64,000 nt of DNA. Source: Solanum dulcamara. Lineage: Eukaryota; Streptophyta; Magnoliopsida; Solanales; Solanaceae. The notes beneath the pieces were generated by a model. That model searched no databases, was not told the DNA's origin, and saw nothing but the letters and a program-made list of their open reading frames with translations. The position numbers and the translations under genes are program-made. Positions 21,801 to 30,584 of the stretch are shown here, piece by piece (position 1 is the stretch's first letter; every line of letters starts with the position of its first letter). The stretch covers positions 29,394,501 to 29,458,500 of the forward strand of contig NC_077240.1 of the NCBI RefSeq assembly GCF_947179165.1, given 5' to 3'.

Positions 21801-24223
21801 CAAAATAAATCTGCATTTAGCAACATTGTCATCAGTAAATCACATTTTCACTGATGTTTTCATATTTACCAAGCTCAATATTTCTAAAATACTACCGTGT
21901 TGAATTGGTCATCAAACCAAGTATCACGAGCCATTTTCAGAGACTTGAAACAGTATTGTGCCTCGTAAGTGTGCTGATTCTTCTCAAAAGTTTCAATAAA
22001 CTTTTCAGTTACTGGAATGGTGTTTGTGGCATCCAATGGGACAAGAGTAACTGGAATGCCAGAATGAATTACCTACAGTACGTGTAAAGGAATGATGACA
22101 GTTGCCGACTATAAGATTAACTACAATATGGATACACCACATGTCAAAATAAAAGATCAACCAGTGGAAGGCCTATTGATTTCTGTAATACCTGATATGC
22201 AGCAAAGGGATCCATAAAGAAATTGAACTCTGCATAAGGGTTGCTTGTGTAATCTGTGAATAAATTGCCAATGTCACCACATTGCTGAGGTTGGCGAGAG
22301 GAGCTGACATTCTGTGGACAGCAACCTGTAGGATCCTTTGACCTTACACCACCTCCCATTATGTAAATGTGCTCAACATTTTTCTTTAAATGTGGATTAC
22401 TTAGGAGAAATAGTGCAAAATTTGTATGTGATGCGATGAGAAAAACCACTGTGGAACCAGATGAAATTGTGTTGATCATTACTTGCTGCACTGTTGGCTG
22501 TCGACGAGGTGAATAATGTCTCTTCCCCTGTTGATAAGTGAAAGATTAACATGTTTATGAAAACAATTTAAACTTAGGGGAACTAAGCAATAGAGCTAAG
22601 CTTCTTCATCTAGTCATAGTAGATTCACGAGGGATAGAACTGATCTTGTCCTTAAAAATAGTTGCATTCGTGCCAAGTCTAGATATTCACATTCAGCACC
22701 TTCCCAAGTAAGGCTCTTCACTATTCATATAAAAGAATCAGTTATATTTTGTGCGGTACGCTAGTACTTTCTTATGCTATGTTCCATATCATTGTGACTG
22801 GTTGACAGCAAAGTAATATAGATTTAAGTATTGGGGAGAGGTGATTAGACAAGACATGACGCAGCTCCAGATTACCGAAGACATGACCTTATAGTGTAGA
22901 AGGTTAGTAGGCATGGAGTGTTGTCTTGATTTTCGAGGGGGTTAGCCATTTCTTAATAGTTTCTTGCTTTTTCCACTAACACTTGTTGATTGTGTTTAGG
23001 TTATCGCATTATTTTGTGGTTGTTATTGTTTCCTTATTACTTGCTTTGTTTCTCCATAGTCGTTTTCTACTCGAGGCGAGGGTCCTGCGGAAACAGTCTC
23101 CTTACCTCCACAAGGTAGGATTTATAGTTTGTGCCTCCCCAAACCCAAATGATTTCACTGGGTATGTTGTTGTTATTGTAGTGGTCCTTGGTTGATAAAA
23201 TGATATCTGCCACTACATTCAACCATCCTGCAGACTGAAGTTAAAATGTCTAATTGTGTTTCTTCTTGTGTAAAACCAGAAAAGATAACAATTGTATTAA
23301 TGTGATTAAGACAGCTAGACAAAGTTATCTATCCTCCATTGAGTTTTAATGCAAAATGGTACCTGTGGGAGGAAGCTCTTTCTGAACCCAAAATTAGAGT
23401 CGATGTCCAAACGTCCTCCGGGACCCACAGGAATAGCTTGTCTGTATCTACAATATCCAGCTGTAGCATTTCCCTTCAAGATTTCCAAGTAAAGGAAAAT
23501 TATGGAGATATCCAGCAATTTGACATTAAAGAAAATGATTGTTGACTTCCAGAAAATAGTATAATGAAAAAAAAAAAATAATGTGTTCACCTGATCAATA
23601 ATAGGGAGATATCCACCAACATTTGGAAGAATGGTACCATTGGGAAGTATTCCACCTTCACCTCCCACACCAACAGCAATATCGTCACGCCCCATCATGT
23701 AAAGCATATCATACACTTGATTTACAGCATGCCCTGCATCAGCCCATCCATTTGTGCTAATAGTTATTGCCTGCACCAAAAGGCTTTATCAAAGTAGTTT
23801 TTTAAGAAAATGCTGCTATTATACGTCTACAGCACGAATTGTTAAACAGAAAAATCACCCCCTTTCTTTCAACAAAAATGAACAAGTAAAGGTAAACACT
23901 ATTTGATCTATAGTCATGATTCCAGACAATTCTTACTAATACATGTTGTTCAAAATGAATCTCGAGTATAAATTTAGCAAAGATACAAGATTGAGTAATA
24001 TTCAAGACCTGTATGGTTATCAACATATAGAGATTAGAGGAAAATGAAAGATAAAAGAAGAGAATAAGCAAACCTTTAAGTCCATTTGTGATGTGTTAAG
24101 TTTCAAAAGGTAGAAAAGAGCAAAGAAATCATCAGTATCCATATCTGTATCGACAAGAATTCGATGACCCTTTACCGCACTTGCCAACAATATTAACATT
24201 ATAAACAACACCTTCTTCTTCAT
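18889..24223 (-). CDS. NSH3: Two-domain nucleoside hydrolase (NSH3-like), 12 exons, 877 aa
   Basis: Nucleoside hydrolases cleave the N-glycosidic bond of ribonucleosides; Arabidopsis NSH3 is the extracellular inosine/adenosine-active form in purine salvage. Exons: 24223-24074, 23770-23591, 23473-23363, 22527-22192, 22072-21896, 21785-21501, 21184-21062, 20963-20766, 20385-20132, 19969-19765, 19658-19353, 19197-18889; they join in frame to 877 codons plus stop, close to the family length. Residues 1-19 look like a signal peptide. Domain 1 carries the metal/ribose motif DTDMDTDD (25-32), GVGGEGG, YIMGGGV and [12 protein letters not shown]. Domain 2 (from about 490) has FDMDMSAGD in the equivalent place, so the acidic cluster is incomplete, but keeps [17 protein letters not shown] and [13 protein letters not shown] took ATG 24223; upstream in-frame codons include no other ATG. 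All introns are GT-AG except intron 10 (GC-AG). No disabling change was found. Confidence 0.93.
19659..19764 (-). other. GC-AG intron (intron 10) of the nucleoside hydrolase gene
   Basis: Exon 10 ends ACTATCCAG and the intron begins GCAAGC, the consensus context for GC donors; the acceptor is GGTGCAG before GATATAATAATT. Using it gives [11 protein letters not shown] in frame with the family pattern. No GT donor nearby preserves the frame. Confidence 0.7.
20621..20685 (-). mobile_element. SINE 3' fragment (Au-like) in intron 8
   Basis: GGGCAGCCCGGTGCACTAAA followed by GCTCCCGCTATGTGCGGGGT and CCGGGGAAGGGCC is the reverse complement of the 3' end of the widespread plant Au-type SINE, with the short A run at 20621-20628 as its T tail. 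The tRNA-derived promoter part is missing, so this is a truncated copy. Confidence 0.75.
22835..23180 (+). mobile_element. RTE-type LINE 3' end in intron 3
   Basis: GGAGAGGTGATTAGACAAGA and what follows translates as [19 protein letters not shown] then stop, the conserved C-terminal end of plant RTE-LINE reverse transcriptases. Downstream comes the characteristic tail (GAGGCGAGGGTCCTGCGGAA, ACAAGGTAGGAT, CCTCCCCAAACCC, TTTCACTGGGTATGTTGTTG) shared with TS SINEs. It is antisense to the host gene and lies wholly inside the 835-bp intron 3. Confidence 0.8.
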
Positions 24224-24353
24224 CACAACAAACCTCAACTCTGCTTCTGATTTTCTTCAAAGCCTATTAATTAATTATTACTGGGAAACAAACAGAGTGG
24301 GGTTAGTGACCTGTAAATAACAGAATTGTTCCAAGAGAAACAATATGTAAGGG

Positions 24354-24361
24354 ATTTTATA
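24354..24361 (-). promoter_or_regulatory. TATA box of the nucleoside hydrolase gene
   Basis: On the minus strand GTCTATAAAATCCC contains TATAAAAT about 131 bp upstream of the ATG. A start site near 24325 would leave a 5' UTR of about 100 bp. The hAT-type MITE begins 30 bp further upstream. Confidence 0.6.
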
Positions 24362-24390
24362 GACACAAGAAAAAATTTCTAAACATATTA

Positions 24391-25044
24391 TTAGGGTTGT
24401 ACAGGCTAAACCGATAAACCGCACTAAATCGACAAATCGAATCAAATCGGAAAAAAAAACCCGACTAGTGGTTTGGTTTGACTTGATTTGTTGTTTGGAA
24501 AAAAACCCGACCATTATAGGGTTGGTTTGGTTTTAACTAAAAAAAGTCAAACCGAACCCAAACCGATCCGATTATAGATATACTACTTTTAAATTATGTT
24601 ATACATAAAAATATTTATTAAAATATAATTTATAAATATTTTTTAAAAAAAATTCATATATTTTTTTTCTTTCTTATATTTAGATTTGGACTTGATAAGC
24701 TCATCTAAATAATATACAAATAAAGCCATCTTATAAAGTTATATTATAAAGTTAAAACTTCAAACAGTGTTCTACCTCCATCTTATATGTTGATATTTTG
24801 TACTAGAACTCTTTTTAAGAAGCACTGTTTCGTTCTTTTTATTACATACTATGAAAAATTCAGAAATCTGAAAAAACCCGAAAAACTCGAAAAAATCCGA
24901 AAAACCCGAAAAATCCGAGAAAAATTGATATCGAAAAATCCGAATTTTATTAGTTTGGTTTGGTTTATAAATTTAATAACCCGACACAAATAGTTTGGTT
25001 TGGTTTGTAAAAAATCCGAACCAATCCGGTCCATGTACACCCCT
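24391..25044. mobile_element. hAT-type MITE, 654 bp, upstream of the nucleoside hydrolase gene
   Basis: Imperfect terminal inverted repeats TTAGGGTTGTACAGGC (left) and AGGGGTGTACATGGACC (right, reverse complement) are flanked on both sides by the same 8 bp, ACATATTA (24383-24390 and 25045-25052), the target duplication length of hAT transposons. Subterminal sequence is rich in repeated CCGAA/TTTGGTTTGG motifs on opposite strands. No transposase is encoded. Confidence 0.88.
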
Positions 25045-25052
25045 ACATATTA

Positions 25053-25175
25053 CTATCAATTTTTCCTTAAATTTATAGGCCAAAGTATTCTAATTCACTC
25101 GGCATAAGTTTAGAGAATTTTTACCTTGTCCGGTATAAGTTCCATAAAACTATTTTTTGCACCATGTACTAATAT
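25053..25175. repeat. Left part of a CATAAGTT-type dispersed repeat
   Basis: CGGCATAAGTTTAGAG and CCGGTATAAGTTCCATAAAA resemble CAGTATAAGTTCTTAGAAAC and CAGCATAAGTTTTATAGG at 26430-26640 on the other side of the Harbinger-like element. The two flanks appear to be one repeat split by that insertion. Confidence 0.45.
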
Positions 25176-25930
25176 GGTGCAATCTAACTCCAACCCAATG
25201 CACTATATTTTGCACCAAAAAAGAATATTTCTTTTATACTCTTCTCTCTTCTATATTATATTATTTATTTTTTCTTAAATTTTATTTTTTAATTTCATAA
25301 AACAAATTCTTTCATTTTTTATTTTTTACATACCCATTCATGTAATTTATACCTTTGTTACATAACAATTTAATATAAAATTATTTTATACAATTAATTT
25401 TTAAATAATATAAATTATAAACAAACAAAAGTGCATTCATTGATAAAATATATATAAAAACATTACATTAAGGTAGAATTTATTTTAATTCTACATAAAT
25501 GTCAACTTTCAAACTTAGTACGATGCTCCCATAATTGTTCTATTAATGCATTATAAAGTGCAAAATGAGCATTTTTGTTCTTAATGTCGAATTTAGATTC
25601 TATTGGTGATCCAAATATTTGTGAATTTTATTCGACAATAACAAAAAAGAATAATGAATAAAAGAAGTGAACAACTTCAATAGTTACAACCACAACAATT
25701 ATCTAGGACATTCACTCAATATTTTAATAATATTGGCAGATCTGGAACCGGCCTACCAGAGTTCTAAATTATTGTTATAATTTTTGAAATTATTATGTTT
25801 TTTAATGTAGTTTAAATTTTAATGTATTGAACTTTGTTATGTTATTGTTCATAATTGTACATTATTTAAAATTTTTCAAAATTAAGGTGTAAAATATCAC
25901 ATAAAATTTTATTAGGTATATTAGGAATCT

Positions 25931-26150
25931 AGTCGGACCGATCGGGTATCTTCATTCAAGCGACGGTACAGAAAAAGAACGAAACGAAATGAGAGGCCAG
26001 AGGCAGGAAAAAGCGTTTTACGCAATAGCACGCTCCGAAGCAAGCGGGCTTCGCCGGCACGTGTGTTGCCCAGGGCATGATGACTAGCTTGCGCATCTTC
26101 TCTTATCTTTGGCGCTCTTTCAAGCCCTACTTGAAAGGCTTGCTTTCTAA
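25931..26150. other. GC-rich island of organellar (mitochondrial-like) character
   Basis: About 220 bp of distinctly higher GC content stand inside very AT-rich DNA. Stretches such as CAAGCGACGGTACAG, AAGCGGGCTTCGCCGGCACG and CAAGCCCTACTTGAAAGGCT look like plant mitochondrial intergenic DNA. Identification is by style only. Confidence 0.4.
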
Positions 26151-26346
26151 ATGAAAAAATTAAACTTTATAATATATTAAATTAAAAGTGTTATACAATA
26201 AAAATATATATTAATAAATAGTAATAGTGTAGATGAACAAGTATATCAGAAATTTAAATGTAAAATTAATTTTTTATATTAAATAATTAAAATAATTAAA
26301 AGTACTTAATAGATTAAAATAATGTGAAAAGTAATTTAGTGCAATA

Positions 26347-26380
26347 AATAGTGTTGCACCAAATTTGGTGCAACACTATT
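26347..26380. repeat. Perfect 34-bp palindrome
   Basis: The arm AATAGTGTTGCACCAAA is followed directly by its exact reverse complement with no loop. A related imperfect palindrome (TTGCACCAT...ATGGTGCAA) occurs at the opposite end, 25157-25182. Confidence 0.95.
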
Positions 26381-26425
26381 CATGCACTAAATTTTCACTA
26401 TAATAGCACCCCCTTGGAGATGCCC

Positions 26426-26818
26426 TAAGAATTAAGTTGTCACTTAGTACAACTTATGTCTCTATCAGTATAAGTTCTTAGAAACTAAGTTATGTCTTAT
26501 ACAGCATAACTTGTAGATTTTGAATCGAACATATACCTCTATCAGCATAAGTTTTATAGGAATGAAGCGACATAATTTGTAAATATCATAATATCAAAAT
26601 ATAAATTTATGTCGAGTGACTTTTTCGATGCCAGGAGTTATTTTCGGTCATTTGTTTATACTTTAAATGTTGAAGAGTAAAAATTTAAAAATCATAAATT
26701 TAAGACACAAAATTAAACATCATCCCCAAAATAGACACAATTGCGAATTACCCATTAAACTTTATGTTATATATCTCTCATTGGGTTATAATTTTCTTAA
26801 AACATGTACTCCCTCTTC
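26426..26818. other. Right part of the CATAAGTT-type repeat and AT-rich spacer
   Basis: See 25053-25175 for the matching part. From about 26650 to 26816 nothing further is recognised. Confidence 0.4.
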
Positions 26819-27032
26819 CGTTTTAGTTGTCCCAGTTTTATTTTTGATTCACATTTTAATATGTATTTTTTCATCATATTGATATGAAAAAAATTAAAAT
26901 ATATAATACTTTTCATATAGTTTTTTGAATATAATTTTTTTTTAAAAAACATATCAAATTAATGTAATCTCATAAAACTTTAAAAATTAGTCCAATTAAT
27001 TTTCGAAAAACACAAATTAAAAAGGAACGAAG
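26819..27032. mobile_element. Stowaway-like MITE
   Basis: The ends CTCCCTCTTCCGTTTTAG and, in reverse complement, CTTCGTTCCTTTTTAATTTG are the Stowaway-type inverted repeats (consensus CTCCCTCCGTT). TA dinucleotides flank both ends (26817-26818, 27033-27034). It is 214 bp long and non-coding. Confidence 0.8.
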
Positions 27033-27177
27033 TATATAAGAGTGCAAAAATTATTCCGCTTATACTTTTTCAAAGATGAGAAGCAAGTGAAGCATTAGGC
27101 AATTTATCATAGCACATGTTTTAAAAAATTTCACTATATACGATTATAACAACTTTAGCTAGCTCTTAGTATATATT

Positions 27178-27567
27178 TCCTTAGTTCTTTTTCATTCGTC
27201 ATGTTTATTAAAAGTAGGAATTTACATTAGAATTTTTGCTCCTACTTTTGGCGCAATGGTTATTTTCTGCATCATTTTTTTTAACGTGGTTAAATCTTAA
27301 ATAGTGGCACAAAAAATATCTATTTGTGTAAATCACCTTATTAAAAATAACCTTTTCTTTTACTTTCCATTTTTATAAATCATAAGAGAATTAATTGATT
27401 CATTTTCTTATAAGTAACCATTTTTATAAAATCTATTGAAGTACTAGTAATCAAATTTAAATTTTCAATATTTAGTTAATAAGAATAACTCAGTACATAA
27501 ACATTTGTTTAATGCTTTCTTAAATAGAATGTAAAGTACAACTGAACAAGTTAAAGGGACGAAGGGA
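27178..27567. mobile_element. Probable degenerate Stowaway-like MITE
   Basis: The left end CTTAGTTCTTTTTCATTCGTC pairs with the right end TTAAAGGGACGAAGGG in inverse orientation. The ends are diverged, so the boundaries are approximate. Confidence 0.45.
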
Positions 27568-27628
27568 TTATAGTATGTGCTTCTTACCAAAGAAATTCAT
27601 GATTTAATATGGTGGATGGAAAATGCCA

Positions 27629-27840
27629 TTAAATTACTTTCTCTGTTCTAATTTATATAACTTACTTTCTTTTTTTGGTCAGTTTCAAAATAAATGACAC
27701 ATTTTTATATTTAATAATAATTTAATTTTAAAATATTCATTTTACCATTAATGAAATAATTTATAGCCACATAAACATTTGAGTTATTTTAGACTATAAA
27801 TTTCAAAAATCTTTCTTTTTTCCTTAAACTATGTGTCTAG
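27629..27840. mobile_element. Truncated MITE of the 'GGTCAGTTTCAAAATAAATG' family
   Basis: The sequence CTTTCTCTGTTCTAATTTAT, then GGTCAGTTTCAAAATAAATG, TTTATAGCCACATAAACATT and TTTCAAAAATCTTTCTTTTT is a common Solanaceae Stowaway-like unit. The right inverted repeat is missing, so the copy is cut off near 27840. Confidence 0.6.
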
Positions 27841-28367
27841 TACAATGGTACAATGTAATTGGAAAACGTTTATTATGTTGGTGTACATGTTGTATGGTTA
27901 TAATAAGTTCTTGTATAACACTCTAATTGTGTGTTGAAATATGGCAATGGATGTCCTAGAGTGAGGTCAATTCATCATGTTTTGTCATTAAAATGGAAAG
28001 AGGAGGAGGCTGCAAATTAGATAGTAGAAAGTGACTGCTGACAAGTATGATCTCTACTTTTTGTTTGTCTTTTTTTTTCCAAAAGGAATACCGACAATGG
28101 GGCCTCAATCCATAATATTGACAAAACAAAATCTTCAATAAGATCTCAAGTATTTGAGTGACTATAGTTGGGACAATGTTTCAAGGATGAATCTTTTACA
28201 AGTATGCTTTGTCTAGAGTAATTTCTTAAGAAATCGATATTCTTCCAAGAATCCTAGTGTCTTGGTGCATTTCAACTATTTCATCATGTTACCTCTCACT
28301 TAGACAAGTATAAGGACATCCACCAAAGTTTGTAAGGCAAATAGGCAAACCAACACGTGTAACAAGT
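27841..28367. other. AT-rich spacer, no gene seen
   Basis: Only short, unsupported open frames on both strands; no repeat family is recognised. Confidence 0.4.
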
Positions 28368-30188
28368 TGTTGGGATATATTATTAATCATCTAATCAGTT
28401 ATAGATTAATCTCATATTGTAAAGACAATTTATTTTATTTTATTTATTATAATAATTTTTTTATTCAAATAGATCATTGTGTTTAAATGTGAGTCAATTG
28501 CTTATATGGTAGACGATTTTATGTATTATTTAACTCATAAATGGAACACTAAAATTGTCAGTTTGTATAAGTTATAAATCAATATTCACAATCAAAGATG
28601 AAGTATGACAAACATCTTGATGATTGTAGCATAATATTAAATATAATTTGATCTTAATTATGAGAATGGTAAAATTTCAACTTCTTGTGCTAGTACATTT
28701 AGTATGTATTGAACGGACCAAATTGAGATATTCGTTTAGGTTTTGAATTTTAATAATCAATATCTCTAGTCTTTAACATGTACTTATACTCTTAATCTTG
28801 ATATAATTATTATGATCTATTTAATTTAATTTATTATTTTAATCTATTAAAAGGTGAGACTCTTTTCATGAGTCAATAAATTCTCAATAGATTGAATAAT
28901 AATAAATCATGTTAGTGAAATAATAATTAGTTGATAGAACCGTGTCTCGGTCTTGAGATGGAAGACACATCTTTATGATTGCTTATAAGTTTTCACGTGA
29001 AACCCTACAGGTGAATTTTTATCTGACATATAAAATAAGTTAAGTATAATAATAAAGGATTAAGTTAATTGTTAAATTAATTTTTTTAAAAAAATTAATT
29101 TAATTAATTGATGTCGGTAATTCTAATATAGGGAGTTAAATAAGATGTAATGGTTGATAATTGAATTGAGGAGTGCAATTATAAATTTTAGTGGAACAAT
29201 TTATAATTTATTACGATATGGTTAGTTCATTCATTCGCGAATTAATATTATAATTAGAAGCCTCAATTAATAAGTTTGCGATCCATATTGTGCTTATTAA
29301 TCAATCAATTTCAGAAAAGAAAATGTGTGTTCCGAAAGAAATAGTATTACTGGAGTCCATGACCCCCTTTTAGAGCGTATAAGGGGAGGTCGAATTCCAA
29401 ACCTTTTCTCTCGAGTATACCAGGACAAATTATTTTCTTTAATAGTTATATTGCTGATTTAAAAACAAAATATTCTCTATTAAAGGGAAAATCACTTGCC
29501 CACAGAAGAGTTTCAGTTGAATAGATAATCAAAATAACAATAAAAGATCGGAGTTCTCCATTCCTTGCTTGTAAATGTTATAATCGAAATAATTGAGTGT
29601 CATCTGGAAGCTAACAACGCAAAACTCGAAAGATCATGAGTAAGAAAACAAGCGAGAAATATATCAAAAGAGACAAACATTTAACGTGTTTCGGTCAACC
29701 GACTTACATCCACAAGAGGAGATGAGCAATCCACTATTAATATGAGAGTTTAAAATATCGAGAAAAATAACCCCACACAATTTACTCGAAATACAAAGAG
29801 GTTCACACAAGTGTTAACGTAACACCTGTGTCTCACCATTTCTCCCACCTACACAAAACTATTAAAGCCCCTAGGACAGTATGACTACATTGTGAATGCT
29901 ATTATGTTAGAAGGAATGAACATCTATTTATAGAGTTATAAACTTTTTCCTAAAAAAAAAAAGAACTAGCCAAATATGAAAATTTTATGTTTTCCTTTTA
30001 GGAAAAGGAAAACTCAATTATCCTAAGAAAGTCAAGGCAAACACCCAACAGTAAACTAGTTGGATGAAAGCTTCAAAAGGTTAATATTCTCTGAATTTCG
30101 TATTTTTTTAATTTATATTATCATGTTGATGTAAGTTTATGATTAGTGATTATGCCTTCATGGTGTATATGAACTTTATACTCTAACA
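28368..30188 (+). mobile_element. Probable solo copia LTR with an internal insertion
   Basis: It starts TGTTGGGATATATTATTAATC and could end TACTCTAACA at 30188, the usual TG...CA ends. Internal phrases such as CGTGTCTCGGTCTTGAGATG, GTGAAACCCTACAGGTGAAT and TAGTGGAACAATTTATAATT are typical of a large Solanaceae copia LTR family. No internal coding sequence is present on either side. The 5-bp flanks (CAAGT and CAAAC) do not match well. About 29620-30060 seems foreign to the LTR. Confidence 0.5.
29620..30060. mobile_element. Possible nested LTR fragment
   Basis: The stretch ACGTGTTTCGGTCAACCGAC...CATCCACAAGAGGAGATGAG resembles the leader region of other copia LTRs (compare TTTTACGTGGA near 12865). 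It interrupts the surrounding LTR, but no clean ends or target duplication are visible. Confidence 0.3.
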
Positions 30189-30208
30189 CAAACTATAGAA
30201 ATAACACC

Positions 30209-30224
30209 AGGTAGTTGCTTTATT
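30209..30224. repeat. LINE target-site duplication, left copy
   Basis: AGGTAGTTGCTTTATT directly precedes the poly-T run. It is identical to 35596-35611. Confidence 0.88.
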
Positions 30225-30240
30225 TTTTTTTTTATTATTT

Positions 30241-30584
30241 TTTTTTTTTTTTTTTTTGGGGGGAATAGACCCTACACGAGGCTCCCACCTCTCGTGCGCG
30301 GCCAGGGGTTAAGCCGCTCACCCCCAAGCTGTATTATACATAAAACAGAAAAAATACAAAGAGGGGGCATAAACCTAACCTCCAATCCTATGGTGGTTCA
30401 TAAGCCGGCCATCCTACTAAGGTCAGCCAACTCATTCCCGATACATGCACATGAAAAGAAAACCTAGAAACTATGCACCTAAAGGAGAGGACTCCTCTCG
30501 ACACAAAGAAACTAGGAAAGCATAAATAAGGGGGGAACACTGTAATTGGGTGCTCAATTCAAGAGTGCAAAATGAAATAGTAAA
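30241..30584 (-). other. LINE 3' UTR
   Basis: The minus-strand sequence between the ORF2 stop and the poly-A tail is unique and more GC-rich than the flanks (for example around 30280-30330). Confidence 0.7.

Larger units (their letters stand above)
25176..26425. mobile_element. Harbinger-like DNA transposon remnant
   Basis: The right end reads GGGCATCTCCAAGGGGGTGC in reverse complement; the left end, GGTGCAATCTAACTCCAACC, is a diverged inverted match. On the minus strand near 25560-25500 HFALYNALIEQLWEHRTKFES recalls the C-terminal end of plant Harbinger transposases (short segment, so tentative). Inside are a GC-rich organellar-looking island (25931-26150) and a 34-bp palindrome (26347-26380). 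Target-site repeats could not be established. Confidence 0.5.

Noticed and set aside
24224..24238. N-terminal extension of the nucleoside hydrolase to 24238
   Set aside because: The extension would start at TTG, not ATG; the first ATG is 24223 and gives a normal signal peptide.
26819..27840. Possible microRNA precursors in MITE inverted repeats
   Set aside because: Only terminal repeats pair; no long near-perfect stem typical of a plant microRNA was visible by eye.
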